This document shows, in pieces, positions 18,602 through 28,120 of a DNA stretch of 64,000 nucleotides; the first letter of the stretch is position 1; each line of letters begins with the position of its first letter. The notes under the pieces were generated by a model that was not told where the DNA came from, made no database searches, and saw only the letters and a list, made by a program, of their open reading frames with translations. The translations under genes were made by a program, and so were the position numbers. This DNA comes from Verrucomicrobiota bacterium (GTDB lineage Bacteria; Verrucomicrobiota; Verrucomicrobiia; Methylacidiphilales; UBA1321). The DNA lies in contig JABDHJ010000010.1 of NCBI GenBank assembly GCA_013285645.1, positions 36,551 through 100,550 on the forward strand, written 5' to 3'.

Positions 18602-20611
18602 TTGTTCATGTCTCCATCTTCCGCTAAACTGAAAACCATGCCCGAGTTGATCCGAAAAACTGAGCCTGGCGATGTCATTGGACGTTGCCGGACCATTCGT
18701 GAACTCGGCCGCGGCGGCGTGGGCACCGTTTATCTCGCCACGCACCAGACGCTGCAGATCGAGGTGGCGCTCAAAGTTCTTTCTCCAACTCTGTCGATGG
18801 ACAACCCGGCGCTGGCAGAGCGTTTCGTTCGCGAAGCACAACTGGCGGCGCGCATCCGGCATCCGAACGTCATTGCGGTGATGGATGCAGCCCATGACGA
18901 GACGACCGGCCTTTACTACATCGTGATGGAGTATGTCGGCGGAGGATCGCTCTCCTGGCATCTGCGGCATGGGCCATTACCTGAAGCGAAAGCCTTGTCG
19001 ATTGTCACCGGGATCGCTCATGCGCTTTTGATCGCCGAGGAAAATTCCATTGTCCACCGTGACATCAAGCCGGACAACATCATCCTCGATCTGCGCGGCA
19101 CCGCGAAGCTGGCCGATCTCGGCCTCGCGAAAAATGCCATCGATTCGCACACCAGCCTCACCTTGGGCGGTTCGTTCATGGGAACGCCTGCCTACATGAG
19201 TCCCGAGCAGGCGACTGATGCGAAAGTCGCCGATACGCGGGACGATATCTACAGCCTGGGCGCAAGTTTCTACGAATGTCTCACCGGCGAGGCGCCCTTC
19301 CAGGGAGAAACGCCCTACAACATCATGAGCGAGTTGCTGACCAAGCCGTCGCCCAAGCCACGCGCTATGCGTCCGGAAATTTCCCATGCGGCGGACCTGA
19401 TCTGCCGCAAGATGATGGCCAAGACCCGCTCCCTGCGTTACGCCAATGCCCGCGCGCTGCTGGACGATCTGCAAATTTGCCAGACGTTTGGAGACTCGGC
19501 GCTGGATCGCTTGGATGCCGCGAGTTTCGATCACGAATCGGTGTTGGCGCATCAACAGGCGCGGACTTTCGGAATTGAAACCTCAGCCGATGGCGTTTAC
19601 GCCGAATCGGAATTCTCCCACGAGTCCGAGCATGGAATCAAGTCGGTTCCTGTCGCGAGCACCCCACGTCGTTCCGATCGGAATGTGTTTGCCGTTGCTA
19701 CCCTGCTTTTAGGCCTGGTCACGTTGGTGACCCTGACGCTCGTTTGGATTGGACCTCAACATTCTGCTTCCTTCGTGAAGAACGAAGTCTCTTCGATTTC
19801 AGGCCAAGTGATTCCTCCCCTCACCGTAGAACAAATCCAGCCATCCGAGACTCCGCCCGCAACACCTGCCTCCACCACGGAGCACAGCCTGCAATTCAGT
19901 TCGATTGAAAATCCGCCTGCGGACAATCCTCCATTCCCTTCGAGCGCGCAACCGGCACGGCATGCACAACCGCCTCAACCCCAGCCGCCGGAACCCACGC
20001 CCCATTCCGAAAGTCTGCAACCGACGACGACGGACGTGCCCAAAGCAGAGTCGATACCGCCCGCCCAACCAGCGGAAGTGGCGCCCCCTGGCCCCGTTCC
20101 CGCTGCGCCTGCCACGCCCGACAGCGCTTTTGTCGCCCGTGGCATTGCGGAGAGCAGTCCGAATGTGGGCAGCATCCAGCCAACTGGCCAGGCGGATCTG
20201 CTGAAGATCGTCGGCAAACGCGACGAAGGGGAGATTACCCCCACCGTCTGGACCTTTTACTTTTTCGACAAGACCGCACCGGGCCATGCCCGCATCATCA
20301 CCGTGAGTAATGGCAAAATCATCAAGAACGGCGGAGATCTCGAACATTTTGCCGCCCCGTACAACGAGGAAAATATTCTCCCTGAGGACAAGATTCTCAT
20401 CGATTCGACTCAGGCGTTGCAGATCGCCGAAAGCTTGATTCCCGGCGTCAATGTGACCGGATCGGAGCTCGTGCTGACGCAGGAAAAGAATTCCGTGCCG
20501 ATGTGGAAAGTGACGCTTTGGAGCAAAGAAGGTGATGATGACCGCAAGCTCGGCGATGTGATGCTTTTGGGCGATACCGGGACACTTATTCGCAAAAATC
20601 TGAAGCCTTAA
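18602..20611 (+). CDS. Eukaryotic-like Ser/Thr protein kinase with TM helix and extracytoplasmic PepSY-like domain
   Basis: ELGRGGVGTVYLA, VALKVL, IVHRDIKPDNIILD, DLGLAK, GTPAYMSPEQ; TM VATLLLGLVTLVTLTLVWIG; Pro-rich linker; C-terminal ALQIAESLIPG...PMWKVTLWSKEG...VMLLGDTGTLI. Confidence 0.92.
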   Translation: MFMSPSSAKLKTMPELIRKTEPGDVIGRCRTIRELGRGGVGTVYLATHQTLQIEVALKVLSPTLSMDNPALAERFVREAQLAARIRHPNVIAVMDAAHDETTGLYYIVMEYVGGGSLSWHLRHGPLPEAKALSIVTGIAHALLIAEENSIVHRDIKPDNIILDLRGTAKLADLGLAKNAIDSHTSLTLGGSFMGTPAYMSPEQATDAKVADTRDDIYSLGASFYECLTGEAPFQGETPYNIMSELLTKPSPKPRAMRPEISHAADLICRKMMAKTRSLRYANARALLDDLQICQTFGDSALDRLDAASFDHESVLAHQQARTFGIETSADGVYAESEFSHESEHGIKSVPVASTPRRSDRNVFAVATLLLGLVTLVTLTLVWIGPQHSASFVKNEVSSISGQVIPPLTVEQIQPSETPPATPASTTEHSLQFSSIENPPADNPPFPSSAQPARHAQPPQPQPPEPTPHSESLQPTTTDVPKAESIPPAQPAEVAPPGPVPAAPATPDSAFVARGIAESSPNVGSIQPTGQADLLKIVGKRDEGEITPTVWTFYFFDKTAPGHARIITVSNGKIIKNGGDLEHFAAPYNEENILPEDKILIDSTQALQIAESLIPGVNVTGSELVLTQEKNSVPMWKVTLWSKEGDDDRKLGDVMLLGDTGTLIRKNLKP

Positions 20612-20797
20612 GTCTTACAGCTGGTTTGGGTGCGCACATTCGACTGTAACCTTTCGCGTTAAGCAGCGTCTGGTTAGGAGTGAGCACATCCTTGTCATCG
20701 ACCCCCTCCCTGATCTTTCGACCCCGGCAGAGAGAAGGCATTACCCCGCTGATAAGATGATCGCCCCAACCTTACTTTGCTGGGATACACTAACGGT

Positions 20798-21358
20798 ATG
20801 GTCTCTGCGGATAGCTCCACCCCGGACAAGCAACTCGTGGCCGCCACGCTTGCCGGCGACGATGACGCCTTTGCCGAGCTCACCCGCCGTCACAAAAGTC
20901 GGGTCTTCGGCGTCGCAGCTCGCTTCGCCCGCGATGCCTCTGAAATCGAAGACATCTGCCAGGATGTTTTTGTCCAGGCCTACTTCAAGCTGCGCCAGTT
21001 CCGAGGCGACTCGCCTTTCGAGCACTGGGTCCTGCGCATCACCACTTACCGATGCTACGATTACCTGCGCAAACGGCGGCGAAGCGGCCCGGCCATTTCC
21101 GTCGACGCCATGCTCGAGGCCGGCTACGAGCCCCAAGCCGCCGAACCGGCCGAGCCTCATCCGGGTTTGGAGCGACTCCACGCCGCCCTCGCTGAATTAT
21201 CGCCCAAAGAGCGGCTCATCATCACTTTGCTCGAACTCGAAGAGCGCACCATCCAGGAAATTGCCGAACTCACGGGGTGGAGCGTGAGCAACGTAAAAGT
21301 CCGCGCTTTCCGCGCCCGTGCCGCCTTGCGTAAAATTATGGAGAATCCCAATGAATAA
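20798..21358 (+). CDS. ECF-type RNA polymerase sigma factor
   Basis: DDAFAELTRRHKSRVFGVAARFARDASEIEDICQDVFVQAYFKLRQFRG; C-terminal LIITLLELEERTIQEIAELTGWSVSNVKVRAFRARAALRK. Confidence 0.93.
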   Translation: MVSADSSTPDKQLVAATLAGDDDAFAELTRRHKSRVFGVAARFARDASEIEDICQDVFVQAYFKLRQFRGDSPFEHWVLRITTYRCYDYLRKRRRSGPAISVDAMLEAGYEPQAAEPAEPHPGLERLHAALAELSPKERLIITLLELEERTIQEIAELTGWSVSNVKVRAFRARAALRKIMENPNE

Positions 21359-21656
21359 ACCCAACCCGGATGCCGATCTCGACGCTCTCTTCGCCTTGGC
21401 GCGAGCGCAGCGTCGCAACACTTCTGCGGTGGAATACGCTTTTGAAACACGCCTGATGGCGCGGTTGCGCGAACAAAAGGAAACCGGCTCGATCTGGGCG
21501 ATGGTTTCCTGGCGGATGATGCCGTTCTTCGCCACGTGCGTGCTGGCGCTGGCAGTCTGGCACGAGCAGGTCGTCACGGAAACCGACGATGCGGCGCAGT
21601 CCGCTTATGTGGAAAATCCCACTTCCCTCGATACAGAAAGCAATCTCGATTTATGA
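21351..21656 (+). CDS. Small TM protein, possible anti-sigma factor
   Basis: Overlaps the sigma gene stop; one TM helix MPFFATCVLALAVW; no ZAS Cys/His motif seen. Confidence 0.55.
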   Translation: MNKPNPDADLDALFALARAQRRNTSAVEYAFETRLMARLREQKETGSIWAMVSWRMMPFFATCVLALAVWHEQVVTETDDAAQSAYVENPTSLDTESNLDL

Positions 21657-22114
21657 CCACCCATTGGAAAGCTATTCTCGGCGTCATCTTGATCTTCATT
21701 CTCGGATTCACCTCCGGGGTGGTTTGCTCTTCCATTTTCGTCCAACGCAAACTGGCTGCCTTTATGCAACATCCCGGTGCCACCGCCGAGGCAGCCATGG
21801 AAAAGCGGCTGGTGCGAAATCTGAATCTTGACCCAAAACAAAAGCAACAAATTCACGACTATCTTTTGGACAATCTTCAACAGCGCAAGGATTTGAATCT
21901 GCAAATCCAACCTCAGGTTCGCGCGCTCAACGTGCAGACTTTTCAGCAAATCAATGCGGTGCTGCGCCCCGATCAACAGGAGATCTTTCGCCAGAATATC
22001 GAAAAGTTTCGCAATCGCTTCGCGAAAGCGGCCGCCAATGCGGATGTGGATAATTTGCCACCGCCGCCCGTCCCCGCTGCTAATTCCGGAGCGGCTCCGG
22101 CGCCCCAGCGCTAA
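21653..22114 (+). CDS. Spy/CpxP-like (LTXXQ-like) periplasmic protein
   Basis: N-terminal TM; NLDPKQKQQIHDYLLDNLQQRKDLNLQIQPQVRALNVQTFQQINAVLRPDQQEIFRQNIEKFRNRF; ATGA overlap with upstream gene. Confidence 0.6.
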   Translation: MTTHWKAILGVILIFILGFTSGVVCSSIFVQRKLAAFMQHPGATAEAAMEKRLVRNLNLDPKQKQQIHDYLLDNLQQRKDLNLQIQPQVRALNVQTFQQINAVLRPDQQEIFRQNIEKFRNRFAKAAANADVDNLPPPPVPAANSGAAPAPQR

Positions 22115-22178
22115 AGTGTGTTACGTGCCTTGATGCTTTGTCCTCGTCACGGGACGTCGAACTTGTTGTTCTAACCGG

Positions 22179-23714
22179 ATGCTGGCCAAGGTTTTTTCCG
22201 CTGCTGTTTGGGGCGTGGACGCCTATGCCGTCGAAGTTGAAGTCAACGCCACCTACGGGAAGCCGGTCACAGTCGTTGTCGGATTGCCCGATACCGCAGT
22301 GAAGGAAAGCCGCGACCGCGTCTGCACGGCGGTCAACAACAGCGCGTATAAATACCCTTACGGTCGTGTGACGATCAATCTTGCGCCCGCCGATGTGAAG
22401 AAGGAGGGACCGAGTTTCGATCTTCCCATGGCGCTCGGAATTCTGGCCGCATCGGAGCAGTTGAATCCGCAACACCTTGACGATTATTGGGTGGTGGGCG
22501 AACTCGCGCTCACCGGCGAGGTGCGTCCGGTCAAGGGAGCGCTGGCCATTGCGCTTTCTGCGCGCAAGCACCGCAAAAAGGGTCTTCTCATTTCCGCCGC
22601 AAACGCCGCCGAGGCTGCTGTTGTCGCAGGCCTCAATGTCTATCCCGTGCGTCATTTGCGCGAAGCGGCGGAATTTCTCGCGGGCACCATCGGCATCCTT
22701 CCGCTGAAGGTCGATCCGAATGAAATTCTCGGCGAGTTCGACGCCATCGAGCATGACTTCTCCGACGTGAAGGGACAGGAGCATGTGAAGCGCGCCATCG
22801 AGGTCGCGGTGGCCGGTGGACATAATGTACTGATGATCGGGCCTCCAGGCAGCGGCAAATCGATGCTGGCCAAACGGATTCCGGGGATATGTCCGCCGTT
22901 GACGCTCGATGAGGCGTTGGAAACCACGAAGGTGCACAGTGTGGCGGGACTGCTGACGCCCGAGCAGGCGATGGTGACGCGGCGTCCTTTTCGCTCGCCG
23001 CATCATACGATTTCCGATGCGGGCCTTGTCGGCGGCACGGCCAATCCGAGCCCCGGCGAAGTGAGCCTCGCGCATAACGGCATTCTCTTTCTCGACGAAC
23101 TGCCCGAGTTTCGTCGCAGCGCGTTGGAAGTTTTACGTCAACCTTTAGAAGACGGAACAGTAACAATATCACGTGCGTCCGGATCGATGACTTTTCCCGC
23201 GCAATTCATGCTCGTCGCAGCGATGAACCCAAGTCCCGGCAGCGGCGGCTTCGGCGATGCAGAAAGAGGTCGCGCCTCTGCCGCCGCGATCCGCAAATAT
23301 CTCAACAAGATTTCCGGACCGCTCCTTGATCGCATCGATATCCACGTTGAAGTGCCCGCCGTGAAACACGAGACTCTGTTGCGTCCGCACGTCGCCGAAA
23401 CTTCCGCCGAGATTCGCGCCCGCGTTCTGAAAGCGCGGCAGATTCAGAACGAGCGCTTCGCGACCAAGCGCAAAGTCCGTTGCAACGCGCATATGAGTTC
23501 CAAGGATTTGAAGACCTACGTCCCGCTCGACACCGATAGCGAAAGCCTCCTCCGCATGGCGCTAAGCGAACTCAACCTCAGTGCCCGCGCCTACGACCGT
23601 ATCCTCAAAGTCTCTCGTACCATCGCCGATCTCGCCGGCGCCGAGAAAGTCGACTCCACCCATCTCAGCGAAGCCATTCAATACCGCACCCTCGACCGCC
23701 AGATTTGGGGCTAA
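22179..23714 (+). CDS. comM: YifB/ComM family Mg-chelatase-like AAA ATPase
   Basis: VVVGLPDTAVKESRDRV, NLAPADVKKEGPSFDLPMALG, MIGPPGSGKSMLAKRIPGI, FRSPHHTISDAGLVGG, LFLDELPEF. Confidence 0.95.
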   Translation: MLAKVFSAAVWGVDAYAVEVEVNATYGKPVTVVVGLPDTAVKESRDRVCTAVNNSAYKYPYGRVTINLAPADVKKEGPSFDLPMALGILAASEQLNPQHLDDYWVVGELALTGEVRPVKGALAIALSARKHRKKGLLISAANAAEAAVVAGLNVYPVRHLREAAEFLAGTIGILPLKVDPNEILGEFDAIEHDFSDVKGQEHVKRAIEVAVAGGHNVLMIGPPGSGKSMLAKRIPGICPPLTLDEALETTKVHSVAGLLTPEQAMVTRRPFRSPHHTISDAGLVGGTANPSPGEVSLAHNGILFLDELPEFRRSALEVLRQPLEDGTVTISRASGSMTFPAQFMLVAAMNPSPGSGGFGDAERGRASAAAIRKYLNKISGPLLDRIDIHVEVPAVKHETLLRPHVAETSAEIRARVLKARQIQNERFATKRKVRCNAHMSSKDLKTYVPLDTDSESLLRMALSELNLSARAYDRILKVSRTIADLAGAEKVDSTHLSEAIQYRTLDRQIWG

Positions 23715-23767
23715 TAACTTCATTTTGCCCCATGTTTCTCTCGAGAAGCTAAGCCAAGCTACACATG

Positions 23768-24637
23768 TTACCCAGCTTCCTCTGTTTCAGGAAAATCCAA
23801 GAGCATATCAGGAGGAATAAGCATATAGCTGCGATCCTCTCCTGCGAAATGAAGAAAGTAATTATTTAGGAAAGCACATTCTAGGTATTCCCCCTTCATC
23901 ATAACCTTAGGGTCTCCACAAATACGGGCCGTTACCCTTTGCCATCGGGAAGGGGCAATTTTATTAAACGGATAGAATATTCTTTCGTATAGCGGCCAGA
24001 TCATATTGAACTTTGGGGATAACCAATGAAAAGCACCCGATTTCAGAATTTCATAGCTAAGCGGCCTCATTTCAAAATTCCAAAATGACTCTCCTTTGTC
24101 TTCGTAACAGTCATAGGTATTCTGAAAAATCACGCCATGTTGCTGGGGGGAGAAAACGATGACTCCAGTTTGAACGACTCCATCATAAGGAGCATCTAGG
24201 CCAAATTGTGCATGATATTCCTTGGGAGTTAGGTTGTTTACATACGGAACGCCTTCTTTATCCCAAAGTCGATACATGCGTTTCAGTGCCATATCGTGAT
24301 CTTCTTTGGTTGGCGTTGCATATCCATCCACCGCTCCAATTTTTTCTATAGGTACTTCGGCAAAGATATTTGGAGAATTCGGTCTAATTCGGACGTCTGA
24401 ATCAACCCAAGCTATCTGCTTGTACTTCGCCACCTCAGGCAACTTGTGAATCAAGCACTTTTGCCAAGCAATGGAACGGTTTTTAGCTCGTAAGGAATCA
24501 TCGATTGCTTGTTCAATGATAATCAAATCTAAGCCGTGTCTCGAACAGTATCCCTGCCAGCCTGGCAGACACCATTCCTTGAACATTTCCGCATATCGAC
24601 GACCGATAACAAGTGTAACGATGGCGTTCTTGTTCAT
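23768..24637 (-). CDS. Glycosyltransferase-like protein (GT34/GMA12-like nucleotide-diphospho-sugar transferase fold)
   Basis: VTLVIGRRYAEMFKEWCLPGWQGYCSRHGLDLIII, AWQKCLIHKLPEVAKYKQIAWVDSDVRI with DxD-type motif; AT-rich relative to neighbours. Confidence 0.6.
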   Translation of the reverse strand: MNKNAIVTLVIGRRYAEMFKEWCLPGWQGYCSRHGLDLIIIEQAIDDSLRAKNRSIAWQKCLIHKLPEVAKYKQIAWVDSDVRIRPNSPNIFAEVPIEKIGAVDGYATPTKEDHDMALKRMYRLWDKEGVPYVNNLTPKEYHAQFGLDAPYDGVVQTGVIVFSPQQHGVIFQNTYDCYEDKGESFWNFEMRPLSYEILKSGAFHWLSPKFNMIWPLYERIFYPFNKIAPSRWQRVTARICGDPKVMMKGEYLECAFLNNYFLHFAGEDRSYMLIPPDMLLDFPETEEAG

Positions 24638-24855
24638 TTCGGTGCGCTATCTTGTTGGACCACTCTCAAAAGTCAAAAGTTTTGCAAGGGTTTCTTGAAA
24701 GAGCCCTTCATCGTATATTTTAACCTCGTTCCGATGCTGACTCATGCCTCCTACATAAATTCGAATAAGGCCATTCGCGGAGGTTTGTGTCAGTTCACCA
24801 TTCTGGTCAACTCACATGAAATATAGAGTTTAAAAATAGTAATATCGGAATATGT

Positions 24856-25200
24856 TTGGAAGATGGTACTTTGACCATTTCCCGCGCCTCCGGATCGATG
24901 ACTTTCCCCGTGCAGTTCATGCTAGTCGCGGCGATGAACCCAAGTCCTGGCAGCGGTGGCTTTGGTGATGTGGAACGGGGCCGCGCCTCGGCTGCGGCGA
25001 TCCGCAAATATCTCAATAAGATTTCCGGCCCGCCCCTTGATCGCATCGATATTCACGTCGAAGTGCCAGTGGTGAAGCACGAGACACTGCTGCGTCCCTA
25101 TGTTGCTGAGTCGTCTGCTGATGTCCGCGCCCGCGTTCTGAAAACGCGGCAAATCCAGAACGAGCGACACCTCCAAGTGAATCGCCAGGCGTGGGGATGA
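24856..25200 (+). pseudogene. Degenerate partial copy of comM (3' region with internal deletion)
   Basis: 104 codons align without gaps to comM 23145-23456 (10 aa differences by hand count), then a short jump to NRQAWG* versus DRQIWG* at the end of intact comM; lacks Walker A region. Confidence 0.9.
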
Positions 25201-25242
25201 GCGCCGCATACACGCCGTCATCCCACCCGGGTCGGCTTGGGG

Positions 25243-25674
25243 CTACTTCAAGCTGGCGTGGAACTCCATCCAGTCGTCAAAATTATTGAGATTAACGGCG
25301 TCCTTGATATCACCTTTGTCTTCGATGCCCGCGAGCAGCAGAACACTTTTCCGCGTGATGTCGGAATGGTTGTAACCGCGAATTGCGGCATTGAGTTTTT
25401 CCACGGCCTGTGCATCGAGCTTGCCGCCTTTTTTATCCAGGATCCATTTCTCAAACGCGAAATAGGTCGGGACTGTCTTGAGAAAAGTGAGCGTCTCATC
25501 GCGATCAAGACCCAGGCCGTCGAGAAGCATCTGGTCAAAGCCCTGGCCGCAGAAATCGTAGCCTGAGAACAAAAGACCTTTTTCGGAAAGAATGACTTTC
25601 TGCCAAAACCGCGGCAGATGGGCGACGCCGAGCGGCCCGGTGGTATCGGAACTGATGGTGGGAACAATTTTCAT
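25243..25674 (-). CDS. DUF5069-like protein
   Basis: VAHLPRFWQKVILSEKGLL...DFCGQGFDQMLLDGLGLDRDETLTFLKTVPTYFAFEKWI...NAAIRGYNHSDITRK; start at internal ATG MKIVPTISSD. Confidence 0.7.
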   Translation of the reverse strand: MKIVPTISSDTTGPLGVAHLPRFWQKVILSEKGLLFSGYDFCGQGFDQMLLDGLGLDRDETLTFLKTVPTYFAFEKWILDKKGGKLDAQAVEKLNAAIRGYNHSDITRKSVLLLAGIEDKGDIKDAVNLNNFDDWMEFHASLK

Positions 25675-25825
25675 AAGAAGGGCATCGTAACCGCGTCCGC
25701 ACCGGTGTGAAGAGAAAACAAATTTCCGGGACCTTTTCGAGTGTGCGATCAAATTCATCGGCAGAAAGCGGGATTGGCATCTTTATCGCCTTCGTTTGGA
25801 ATTGTCGTCAAGATTGCTGCCAGCC

Positions 25826-27094
25826 ATGAAAATTCCGGCTCAACCAAGAATTCTCGCTTTTGCATTCGTCACTTTCTTATTGAACGGCTCCATCCTTTAC
25901 GCCCAAACACCGACTTCATTCGATGCAAGCGACCCGGTTGCTGGCATGGGCGTGAATATTCATTTCACCGATGCGCAACCCGGTGAATGGGAGATGCTGA
26001 TGCGGGGAGGATTTCGCTGGGTGCGCATGGACCTGACCTGGGCGAAGACGGAAAAGACGCCCGGAGTTTACGATTTCTCCGCCTATGACCGTCTTTTCGC
26101 CGAACTGGATAAATATCATGTTCGAGGTCTTATGATTCTCGATTATGGAAATCCTCTCTATGATAAAGGTCAGCCTCCCCATACTGATGAAAGCCGGGCG
26201 GCTTTTGCCAAGTGGGCCACGGCGGCGGTCTTGCATTTCAAGAATCAGGGCGTGCTTTGGGAAATCTGGAATGAACCCAATGGCGATTGGTTTTGGAGTC
26301 CTCACGTCAATCCCGAGGATTATGCGAAACTCGCCCTCACCGTCAGCCAAGCCATCAAAAAAGCGGCACCGGACGAGCAGATCGTCGGCCCCGCACTGAG
26401 CGGAACCCATCTCTATTTTCTCGATGTGCTGGGCCGGGCCGGTGTCTTTGCCAACTGGTCGGCGATTACCATCCATCCCTATCTTCACGGTGGACCGGAA
26501 AGCTACGGATCGGCTTATGATCAAACCCGCGATCTCATCAAAAAATATGCGACACCGGGACAACGGATCGAGGTCATCTGTGGCGAATCGGGTTATGCCA
26601 GCACGTGGCCCGGCCTTAATGAGACGCTCGAAGCCCAGTATTTAGCCCGGCTCTATTTGTTTGATGTGATGTCCGGCGTACCCGTGACAATTTGGTACGA
26701 TTGGCACGACGACGGCACCAATCCCGCGAATCCGGAGCATCATTATGGAATCGTGCACTACGATTATCACGCCGGAGCCGCCAATGTGTACGATCCGAAA
26801 CCAGCCTACGATGCCGCGCTGACCTATTCCCGCGCGTTGACCGGCTACCGGTTCAAGGAACGGATGACGACGGTTTCGGAGAATGATTTTGTTCTCTCCT
26901 TCACCAAGGACGCCGTGGAATGTCTGGTGGCGTGGACGGCAGCGCCCAATCCGCATGAGATAAAAATTCCGGCGCCGGATGGTAATTATATCGCGACCAG
27001 TTACGACGGCAAAAAGCAGGTCCAAGTCACGTCGACAGGCGGCGTGATCAACCTGACGCTCGATGGTGGTCCTCAATATCTCAAGCTCCAGTGA
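25826..27094 (+). CDS. Secreted clan-A glycoside hydrolase (GH39/GH5-like)
   Basis: Signal peptide; GFRWVRMDLTWAKTEKTPGVYDFSAYDRL; LWEIWNEPNGDWFW acid/base motif; EVICGESGYAS possible nucleophile. Confidence 0.8.
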   Translation: MKIPAQPRILAFAFVTFLLNGSILYAQTPTSFDASDPVAGMGVNIHFTDAQPGEWEMLMRGGFRWVRMDLTWAKTEKTPGVYDFSAYDRLFAELDKYHVRGLMILDYGNPLYDKGQPPHTDESRAAFAKWATAAVLHFKNQGVLWEIWNEPNGDWFWSPHVNPEDYAKLALTVSQAIKKAAPDEQIVGPALSGTHLYFLDVLGRAGVFANWSAITIHPYLHGGPESYGSAYDQTRDLIKKYATPGQRIEVICGESGYASTWPGLNETLEAQYLARLYLFDVMSGVPVTIWYDWHDDGTNPANPEHHYGIVHYDYHAGAANVYDPKPAYDAALTYSRALTGYRFKERMTTVSENDFVLSFTKDAVECLVAWTAAPNPHEIKIPAPDGNYIATSYDGKKQVQVTSTGGVINLTLDGGPQYLKLQ

Positions 27095-27110
27095 GTGCTC
27101 CGAACAATCC

Positions 27111-27197
27111 GTGATCTTGAGTTTGTCGAAAGATCGGTTCTGTACGCCGAAGCCCAAAAGGCAGCCCGAACCGATCCTTCGACAAGCTCAGGATGAC
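27111..27197. repeat. Long inverted repeat, copy 2 (one arm degenerate)
   Basis: GTGATCTTGAGTTTGTCGAAAGATCGGTTC ... GAACCGATCCTTCGACAAGCTCAGGATGAC; same family as 597-684 and 42801-42916. Confidence 0.92.
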
Positions 27198-27288
27198 TAA
27201 TGCTAAATGTGAGAGTTTCGCGAAGATCTCCAAAGGACGCAGGATTTCATCTTTACAGGGTGAGCCAGTCGAATCACGCTCTCACGCC

Positions 27289-27729
27289 ATGACCTGGTTC
27301 TTTTACGCTGCGGCGGCGGCGATCATCTGGGGCCTCAATTATGCCGTCGCGGGACGCTTGTTGGAACGGGGCATGTCTCCGCAGACTCTCTTCCTGCTCG
27401 ATATGATTTTTGGCACCGTGGCGATGGCGGCTCTGATCAGCTTCTGCGGTAAATGGCAGGCCACTTTTTCAGAACTGCAGGCCGTGCGGACGGAAATGCT
27501 TTGGTTGATTATTGCGGTCTTCACCGCCATGGTCGCCGCCTTGTTCATCTTCACGTCCATCCAGGCGAAGAATGCAACCGTGGCTTCGCTCATTGAGGTG
27601 ACCTATCCGTTCTTTACCGCTTTTTTCGCGTGGCTCTTGTTCCGCCAAAACACGTTGAATGGCGCCACGCTTCTGGGCGGGTTGCTGATTCTGGTCGGCG
27701 TAGTGATTATCGCGCGCGGAAACCGTTAG
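27289..27729 (+). CDS. EamA-like/DMT small transporter
   Basis: ~146 aa, multiple TM helices; WGLNYAVAGRLLERG; SLIEVTYPFFTAFFAWLLFRQNTLNGATLLGGLLILVGVVII. Confidence 0.75.
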   Translation: MTWFFYAAAAAIIWGLNYAVAGRLLERGMSPQTLFLLDMIFGTVAMAALISFCGKWQATFSELQAVRTEMLWLIIAVFTAMVAALFIFTSIQAKNATVASLIEVTYPFFTAFFAWLLFRQNTLNGATLLGGLLILVGVVIIARGNR

Positions 27730-27775
27730 TCGCTCGCCTCGGCGTTCTCCGAACAGGCCGACGGGAAATCGATTA

Positions 27776-28057
27776 TTGCCGAACGTGGACGTGAAAAGCT
27801 ATTTTGCACAGGTGGGCAACAAACCTTATCAAGAGAACGACAAGATCATGCTTCTGGCTACAGGAGAGGTTTTTACGGTGCTCGCCGACCTCACGAAAGA
27901 CTCGAAGCCCGGCATTTTTGTGAAGGAAAGAATCCTGGCTCCGATATCCTACAGTGAGGTTCGCCCGGCGGGCCGAACGCGACAGCGCATTGAGGCGGGA
28001 GCAGGCGTCACGGAGCCGGAAAGCCCCCCTCCTCGCCCCACGGACAGCATCCTTTAG
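27776..28057 (+). CDS. Hypothetical protein
   Basis: Open frame with alternative start (TTG); no family recognised. Confidence 0.35.
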   Translation: MPNVDVKSYFAQVGNKPYQENDKIMLLATGEVFTVLADLTKDSKPGIFVKERILAPISYSEVRPAGRTRQRIEAGAGVTEPESPPPRPTDSIL

Positions 28058-28120
28058 TTGGCTCTGTCTGCTCGATGCCGGGAACCTCGCAAGCTTCGAT
28101 CAGCAAGAATTATTGCCTGC

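Noticed and set aside
22080-23075. 331-aa minus-strand ORF
   Set aside because: Antisense to comM; Arg/His-rich composition typical of a shadow frame
24856-25200. A functional second ComM protein
   Set aside because: Lacks the N-terminal and Walker A regions and has an internal deletion; treated as a pseudogene fragment
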